DNA of 13,243 nt from Microcaldota archaeon (GTDB taxonomy: Archaea > Micrarchaeota > Micrarchaeia > Burarchaeales > JAKAKT01): the NCBI GenBank assembly GCA_026396425.1, contig JAPLWU010000012.1:1-13243 (forward strand). The letters run 5' to 3'. Positions within the stretch are counted from its first letter, which is position 1. The number at the start of each line of letters is the position of its first letter. The notes below the pieces were generated by a model. The model saw only the letters and a list, made by a program, of their open reading frames with translations. It did not search any database and was not told the origin of the DNA. Position numbers and translations under genes: made by a program. This document shows, piece by piece, positions 12,612 through 13,243 of the stretch.

Positions 12612-13243
12612 CTAGCGGAGTTCCATTTTCGCCTTTCCCTTTTTCTCGTCGATTTTTGCGCCCGTCTTCCCCCTTACCTCGTCCCAGCCGGCGCCCGACT
12701 TGCGCAGATTGCGTATCGCGGCCAGGACCCCGTCGACTTTTTCGTAGTTGGCGTATATCGCGTCTCCGGCCGCCTTTGCCCCATCCGATTCCAGCTCAAA
12801 TTCAATCACTTTCTTCTCCTGCTCCTCCAGTTTCCGTTTGAGCTTGTCCGTTTCCTCTTTCCTTTTGTCCCCGGCCGCGGCATTCGCCGGCTCGCCCGCG
12901 AACTCGTCAAGGGCGGACGAGAGGGTTTCGAATTTCTTTTTTTCGAAGTCGGCCGTTTCGAATTTCGAAAGCGAGCAGAGCGAGTATTCTGTTGGCCTGC
13001 CTCCTTCCGCCTCCTTCGAATAATAAACCAGCGGGGAATTTTCTGAAACGACCTGCCCTATTGATGCCGCAAGCTCCGCGATTTCTTTTTCCCCGAGCGA
13101 ATCGGCGTTTTTGTTCGGGGCGAGCCCGGCCCTGGCGCAGGCCTCCTCAAGGTAGACCGAGCCGATTTGTATTCGCTTTGCGAGAACGGCCATGAGCCTG
13201 CCCTTCTCGCTTTTAATTGATTCTACGGAAGCGCTCGGAGAGG
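12612..13243 (-). CDS. Rqc2/NFACT (fibronectin-binding-like) protein, 5' part outside, lacking the NFACT-R domain
   Basis: The frame is open to the right edge, so the start lies outside the window; the ATG at 13193 is internal. Rqc2/NFACT proteins bind stalled 60S/50S-peptidyl-tRNA complexes in ribosome-associated quality control. Visible: the second half of NFACT-N (EEACARAGLAPN, LVYYSKEAEGGRPTEYSLCSLSKFE), then a charged coiled coil (KRKEETDKLKRKLEEQEKKVIEFELE), then YANYEKVDGVLAAIRNLRKSGAGWDEVR, the signature that follows the coil. The protein stops within 25 residues of this, at TAG 12614-12612, exactly where family members usually run on into the NFACT-R domain. The next gene is convergent trxB, one base away, leaving no room for a lost tail in this orientation. 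Confidence 0.85.
   Translation of the reverse strand, partial: SPSASVESIKSEKGRLMAVLAKRIQIGSVYLEEACARAGLAPNKNADSLGEKEIAELAASIGQVVSENSPLVYYSKEAEGGRPTEYSLCSLSKFETADFEKKKFETLSSALDEFAGEPANAAAGDKRKEETDKLKRKLEEQEKKVIEFELESDGAKAAGDAIYANYEKVDGVLAAIRNLRKSGAGWDEVRGKTGAKIDEKKGKAKMELR

Noticed and set aside
1..13243. CRISPR array, insertion sequence or replication origin
   Set aside because: No regularly spaced repeats, transposase, terminal inverted repeats or origin-like cluster was seen. The only exact long repeat noted is the 27-bp pair near arcC.

Overview
The window is archaeal, most likely from a DPANN-type genome (Micrarchaeota- or Diapherotrites-like). It encodes ribosomal protein eL40, a GPT/MraY-family glycan-lipid transferase of the archaeal N-glycosylation type, and an archaeal Rqc2/NFACT protein. 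Genes are preceded by TATA boxes at archaeal spacing, some with almost no leader. The tRNA genes lack an encoded CCA, and two carry bulge-helix-bulge (BHB) introns, including introns inside the T-loop. The assignment rests on gene content and signals only.

Layout. 1-2736: 3' part of a large restriction-modification enzyme (N6-adenine methyltransferase fused to a recognition region), with a small two-helix membrane protein overlapping its stop codon. 2737-3210: a possible structured small RNA, tRNA-Thr(TGT) on the minus strand, and eL40 on the plus strand, too short to appear in most gene lists. 3270-3656: a small SET-domain methyltransferase (minus). 3697-4187: a divergent pair of intron-rich tRNA genes, tRNA-Leu(TAG) (minus) and tRNA-Val(GAC) (plus), around one symmetric AT box. 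4216-5945: two overlapping NAD-dependent sugar epimerase/dehydratase genes. 6107-7326: an FAD-dependent dehydrogenase gene broken by a deletion plus frameshift. 7366-8439: GPT-family transferase (minus), divergent from an unknown 153-aa protein (8540-9001). 9059-9131: tRNA-Pro(TGG), followed closely by carbamate kinase. 10206-12610: pyruvate kinase and thioredoxin reductase. 12612-13243: the C-terminal part of an Rqc2/NFACT protein that enters from the right edge and stops before the NFACT-R domain.

Most striking is 3697-4187. Read as ordinary DNA it looks like a 550-base gap with a low-complexity purine/pyrimidine tract. It resolves into two complete tRNAs, each split twice: once in the anticodon loop (16 nt in Leu, 73 nt in Val) and once in the T-loop (152 nt in Leu, 31 nt in Val).

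Other notable points: two neighbouring oxidoreductase genes each lack roughly 50 internal residues; pyruvate kinase has Gly in place of the metal-binding Asp of its ARGD motif; the Rqc2 protein is C-terminally shortened; and a 27-bp stretch from the end of the carbamate kinase gene is repeated exactly in front of the pyruvate kinase promoter. Carbamate kinase and pyruvate kinase, if active, would both make ATP by substrate-level phosphorylation. The epimerases and the GPT transferase fit surface-glycan synthesis.
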